Assembly (NCBI GenBank): GCA_036873135.1
Contig: JAPTYO010000007.1
Span: 20,690,763-20,754,762 of the forward strand
DNA length: 64,000 nucleotides
DNA from: Clarkia xantiana subsp. parviflora
Taxonomy: Eukaryota > Streptophyta > Magnoliopsida > Myrtales > Onagraceae
Reading direction: 5' to 3'
Position 1 is the first letter of the stretch. Each line of letters starts with the position of its first letter. Below the pieces are notes generated by a model. That model saw only the letters and a list, made by a program, of their open reading frames with translations. It was not told the DNA's origin and searched no databases. Shown here piece after piece: positions 59,576 through 64,000 of this stretch. The position numbers and the translations under genes were made by a program.

Positions 59576-62500
59576 TTCCCCCGCATCTTTCTTTTCTTCA
59601 TCTACATCTTCTAATATCACACCACCTCCTTTTTCCCGATACACATCTTTGATACCATACTGATTTATCAAAAATTCATGTTGTTCACGCCCTAAAGCTT
59701 TAGTCAACAAATCTGCAAGTTGACACTCCGTAGGAATGTAAGAAGGAACAACAGTCTTATCAATGACTTTGCTGCGAATGAAATAACAATCAATGTCGAT
59801 GTGCTTTGTTCTCTCATGGAACATTGGATTTTTGCTGATTTGAATAGCTGCATGACTGTCTGACAGAATTGGTATCCCATTAACAGCAGCTGTGATCCCC
59901 ATTTCCTTCAATAGCTTCTGAACCCAAATAGCTTCTGCAACAGCCATGCTCAAACTCTTGTATTCCGCCTCTGCACTAGATTTGGAAATTTCAATTTCTT
60001 TCTTGACTTTCCAGTGCACCATAGCATTGCCAATCTTGACACAATAAACACTTAGTGACTGTCGAGAAAACAAGCAAGAGCCCCAATCTGCATCACAGAA
60101 TATGGAAACATGTATCATGTTCTCTGCAGGAAACAGCAAACCTTGCCCAGGTGATGCCTTAATGTATCGAATAACACGCATTACAGCAGTATAGTGTGAT
60201 TGCTTGGGACAATGAACAAACTGGGAAAGATTTTGAACTGAATATGCTATGTCTGGTCGTGTCATAGTGAGATAAAGAAGCTTCCCCACGAGTCTCCTGT
60301 AAAGAGAAGGATCTGAGAAAAGATAATCCTGCTGATTCAGATCAAAGGCTTTGTCATACTCCATAGTAGTGAGCTTCAAATTTTGTTCCATCGGAGTCGC
60401 AGCAGGTTTCCCTGCACCCAATCCTGCTTCCATGATCAGCTCTAAAGCAAATTTTCTTTGAGAAATTAAAAGACCAGACTTAGATCGAGCAATTTCAAGT
60501 CCCAAGAAGTACTTTAAATGTCCCAAGTCTTTGATTTTAAAACTCCTCTGCAATACTGACTTCAATTCAGATATCAATAATTGATCATTCCCCGTTATGA
60601 GCAAATCATCAACGTAGATCAACAAAGGAACACACTATTATCCCCTTGAAGCTTGTAAAACAGAGAGTAATCTGCTCTACTCTGAACATAACCATTCATC
60701 AAGAGTGCTTGAGTTAGCTTGATGTTCCATTGCCTCGAAGCTTGTTTGAGACCATAAAGAGACTTCCTTAGTCTGCAAACTTTCCCTTTATCAGCATCAG
60801 CTCCCTCAAAACCTTTCGGAATCTCCATGTACACCTCTTCAATTAGATCTCCTTGTAAGAAGGCGTTGTTGACATCCATGTGAAAAAGATCCCATCCTTT
60901 AGCAGCAGCAATAGCAAGTAGAATCCTCACAGTAGACATCTTTGCCACTGGTGAGAATGTTTCATTATAGTCATCACCCTCCACCTGGGTATATCCTTTT
61001 GCTACTAATCGTGCTTTATACCTCTCAAGAGACCCATCAAAATTATATTTAACCTTGTATACCCATTTTCAACCTATAGCTTCAGAATAGGTGGGTGGTT
61101 CTTTAATCTTAGCAATAGAAGCCAGAAAAACTCTGAATTGAGAGGATATATTTTTGTAGGAAATGTAATGTTCCAACCCAAACCTCACAGAAGCTGCATT
61201 GTGTTTGATAGTGGGAGTGATAAAATCGATAAGATGTGAGGGAGGTCGAGATTGTCGAGATGATCTCCTAGGAGGTGCGTGAGAAGCACCAACATCAGTT
61301 CCATCAGGAGCAATGCTAACTGAGGGAGGCTCAACCTTAACAACTTCATGTTCCTGAGCAACTTCATGATTCTGTACAGCATCCTCCTCCAAAATAACGT
61401 GTTCTTCAGCCTGCGTGTTCTTCAAGTGAGGAAAGCTCAATAAAAGTTCAGACCTGCTCATGCTGAATGGAAAAATTGACTCATAGAAAACCACATCTCT
61501 GCAAACACGGAAGACTTTATCAGAAATATTCATCACCAAATAACCCTTCTGAGTCATCGAATAACCCATAAGAATGGCAGCTTCTGAACGTGGAGCAAAC
61601 TTATCCTTGTTATTGAGCTTCTTTGCAAAACATAAGCATCCAAATGTCCTTAGATGAGAGAGATCTGGTTTCTTCCCATAAAGACAATGGAAAGGTGATT
61701 TCCCTTTTAACACCTCAGAGGGAAGAAGATTGATGATATAACAAGCCACCAAGATGCAATATCCCCAATAACGAATTGGAATAGATGCTTGAAGACGAAC
61801 AGCTCGTGCAACATCCAGCAAGTGACGATGCTTTCTCTCTACACGGCCATTTTGCTGCGGTGAAAAAGAACAACTTGTCTGATGTATAACCCCAAGCTGC
61901 TTGAATAAAGAGGATGTCTGTGAATTGAGAAATTCCCCTCCATTATCACTGCGAAAAGTCTTGACAGAAACCCTAAATTGATTTTTGATCATCAATAAGA
62001 AATTCTTGATATGAATCACAGCATCATTCTTACATTTAAGAAGATATATCCAAGTGCATCTTGTACAATCATCTAGAATAGTCAGAAAGTACTGATAATG
62101 ATGAATAGTAGGGATTTTATAAGGACCCCAAAGATCTAGATGTACAAGATCAAAAGGACTCTTAGCATGTGAAACACTCTTAGGAAAAGATAATCGAGGC
62201 TGTTTAGCAAGTGGACAAATAGTACACTGCTTTATTTGGTTTACAGCACTACTAGAAATTGATTTAGAAGAAAGGACTGAGAGCTTTGAATGAGAAGCAT
62301 GCCCAAGTCGTTGATGCCATGTATAAGTAGCACCATCAATTCCCTCTGCATTATTATGAACAACAGCAGCAATCTTTTTATTCACTTCATTCTTCACTGG
62401 AACCTTTAGGATGTACAAACCCTTAATCAGAAGTCCAGTCCCCAGAATCCTCCCATCTAAGAGGTCCTGTATCAGCATATGTTCATTATTGAAGATTATC

Positions 62501-63918
62501 TAACAATTCAACTGGATGGGGAGCTTAGAAACAGCAATAAGATTGTATTTGAAGTCAGGCACAAGTAAAACATTCTTCAAGGAACAGTGACTATCAAGAA
62601 TATAATCACCAATGTGTGTTACTCTGCATTGCTGCCCATTTGAGAGATGGACAAACTGATTTGGTGTATTATTAGGTCTGAGATTAATCAGCCAATCAAA
62701 ATGATGCGTCATATGATCTGTAGCACCAGAATCGACTATCCAATCCATAGAAGATTTGGAAAGAGATATACCTGCCATATTAGCAGCATGCACTTCAACC
62801 TGCTCATTCCCCTTGTGCATTGATCTCAGAAATTGCAGCTGACTCTGAGTGAAAGGAATATCCTCCCTCTCAGATTGTACCTGTAAAGGATCATCAATAA
62901 TGGGATTTGCTTCATCGAAATCCATATCAGCTGCATTGGCAGTAAACTTCTTCAGCAAATGTTCAGGAATGCCATTTTTACTCCAACATGTATCTATTCT
63001 GTGGCCCCTTCTTCCACAAAAAGTGCAGATCCAACCTGACTTGTCTATCCTGCCTTTGGACTGACCAGTGGAACTTCCATCACCATCTCTACTTGAACCA
63101 CCATCTCTGCGTGGAAAGAAAGTCTTCCCACCAGTTTCTGATCCTTTAATGAATCTTTTATTGTTCCCATTATAAGAGGACTGACTCTTCGAAGAGTACA
63201 TGGCAATAGAATCAGGGGTGGCTTCCAACAGACCATCAGACAGAGAACCACTAACAATACGCTGATTCTCTTCTTGCAAAAGCACATAATATGCCACACT
63301 TAAACTGGGAAGAGGCTGACGCATTAACAAATTTGTACGTACAGCAGAAAAAGTGTCATTAAGTCCAATTAAAAATTGTATGAGTTTCTGTTTCTCTTTG
63401 TTCACAGCAAGCAAAGCAACATCCTCAACACACACTAGCATCAAATCATCTATGGCAGCAATTTCATCCCACAACATCTTCAGTTTGCCAAAATAAGCAG
63501 AAATGGATAGAGTGCCTTGAGTAAGATGATAGATGTCACGTGTAAGTTGAAACAATCTAGTTCCATCGACTTTGTGAAACATTTCACTCAAGTCATCCCA
63601 TATACTTTGAGCAGTAGGATTATAAACCAGACCACTCACCAAATCCTTCTCCACAGAATTACGCAACCAGGCTTTAACAATCGCATTACACTTATCCCAT
63701 TTCTGGCGCATAGCAACAGGAACAGCATCACGAGGAAGAGATTTGTCAATGAAACAAACCTTGCTTTTGACGAGCAAACCTTCCTTGATTGTCTGAGACC
63801 AGATCTGATAGTTGTCAGCTCCTGTAAGCTTGAATTGAATCAATGAAGAATTCGTCGCATCATACGCATGAAGATATAATTGATCTTCAAGATCCGCAGA
63901 CGTAAACTCGGTAGCCAT
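59570..63918 (-). pseudogene. Ty1-copia gag-pol, near full length but inactivated
   Basis: Domains in order on the minus strand: Gag from MATEFTSADL (63918), CCHC zinc knuckle CTFCGRRGHRIDTC, protease WIVDSGATDHM, integrase HHCC zinc finger (HQRLGH, CTIC) and catalytic D-D-E (HLDLWGP, RSDNGGEF, NGRVERKH), reverse transcriptase with YVDD, and RNase H with DADWG and SSAEAEY. The order integrase before RT is Ty1-copia. Breaks are an in-frame TAG at 62500-62502 between protease and integrase; TGA at 61069-61071 together with a loss of roughly 40 residues at the start of the RT domain; and a frameshift just before YVDD near 60620. The last two are shared with copy 1; the TAG lies outside the part retained in copy 1. 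It could move only if supplied in trans. Confidence 0.93.
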
Positions 63919-64000
63919 TATGAGAATCAGAGAAGAAGAATCTTGTTCGACAAACACGATCAATTTGCCGAAGGATATGACCAAATCACAGTGGCGGTAC
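63919..64000 (-). other. Copia 5' untranslated leader, cut by the window edge
   Basis: Sequence upstream of the Gag ATG. The primer-binding site and 5' LTR are not reached, so the target-site duplication of this insertion cannot be checked. Confidence 0.6.

Larger units (their letters stand above)
49313..61907. repeat. Segmental duplication, copy 2
   Basis: Collinear with 31491-40014 but enlarged by two Helitrons (50000-51019 and 53459-56593) and a hAT (51365-51928), and lacking the copy 1 hAT (34425-34981) and the MITE near 35.1 kb. Offsets are 21892 over D and 21893 over copia. It merges at its right end into the longer copia element. Confidence 0.93.

Noticed and set aside
61069..61071. 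Programmed recoding at the copia TGA
   Set aside because: It coincides with loss of part of the RT domain, so damage is the simpler explanation.

Overview
The window is nuclear DNA of a flowering plant, almost certainly a eudicot. Genes have GT-AG introns, the intergenic DNA is AT-rich, and plant-specific families are present: a YUCCA auxin enzyme, a plastid glutaredoxin, an LPA1-like plastid protein and MATH plus coiled-coil (MATH-CC) proteins. Transposons are dense. The species cannot be named from sequence alone.

Layout. The left 14 kb is ordinary genic DNA with three well-supported intact genes: a YUC8/9-type flavin monooxygenase (3320-4804, +), a GRXC5-type plastid glutaredoxin in five exons (7689-9854, -) and a chloroplast LPA1-like two-helix protein in four exons (11749-13732, +). 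The last two are divergent, and their shared 1.9 kb gap is filled by a Mutator-like MITE and a hAT MITE.

From 14.4 kb to the right end the window is a decayed tandem array of MATH-CC genes on the minus strand. A (14981-16313) and B (22580-23866) look intact. C (29856-31160) carries one premature stop. D1 (35259-36667) and D2 (57151-58559) carry the same two frameshifts. An orphan upstream module (41640-41890) marks a further lost member. The spacers are packed with transposons whose ends I could place to the base: Mutator-like foldback elements with 9-bp target-site duplications (TSDs), hAT elements with 8-bp TSDs, a CACTA element with a 3-bp TSD, and Helitrons inserted between A and T.

A segment is present twice, at 31491-40014 (copy 1) and 49313-61907 (copy 2). 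Each copy is the empty-site control for insertions in the other: two Helitrons and one hAT are only in copy 2, one hAT only in copy 1. The left part of the pair has diverged visibly. From about 35243/57136 rightward the two look identical apart from one poly-T length difference, which suggests recent conversion, a second duplication event or an assembly artefact.

A Ty1-copia retrotransposon lies upstream of both D copies. It is cut at 40014 in copy 1 and runs to the window end in copy 2, where only the distal LTR is missing. Both copies are inactivated by shared lesions.

Between the copies, a Helitron 3' end at 41896 is followed by decayed fragments of two unrelated host genes in the same orientation: an IREH1-type AGC kinase (42160-42680) and a DREPP/PCaP1 cation-binding protein (44125-44561). 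This looks like a gene-capturing Helitron. It is followed by a 3-kb non-coding block (46.2-49.3 kb) of nested degenerate tandem repeats that I cannot assign to any family.

No wholly new protein system is evident. The most unusual content is the time-stamped duplication, the putative gene-capturing Helitron, the repeat block, and the long-hairpin elements beside the MATH-CC genes.
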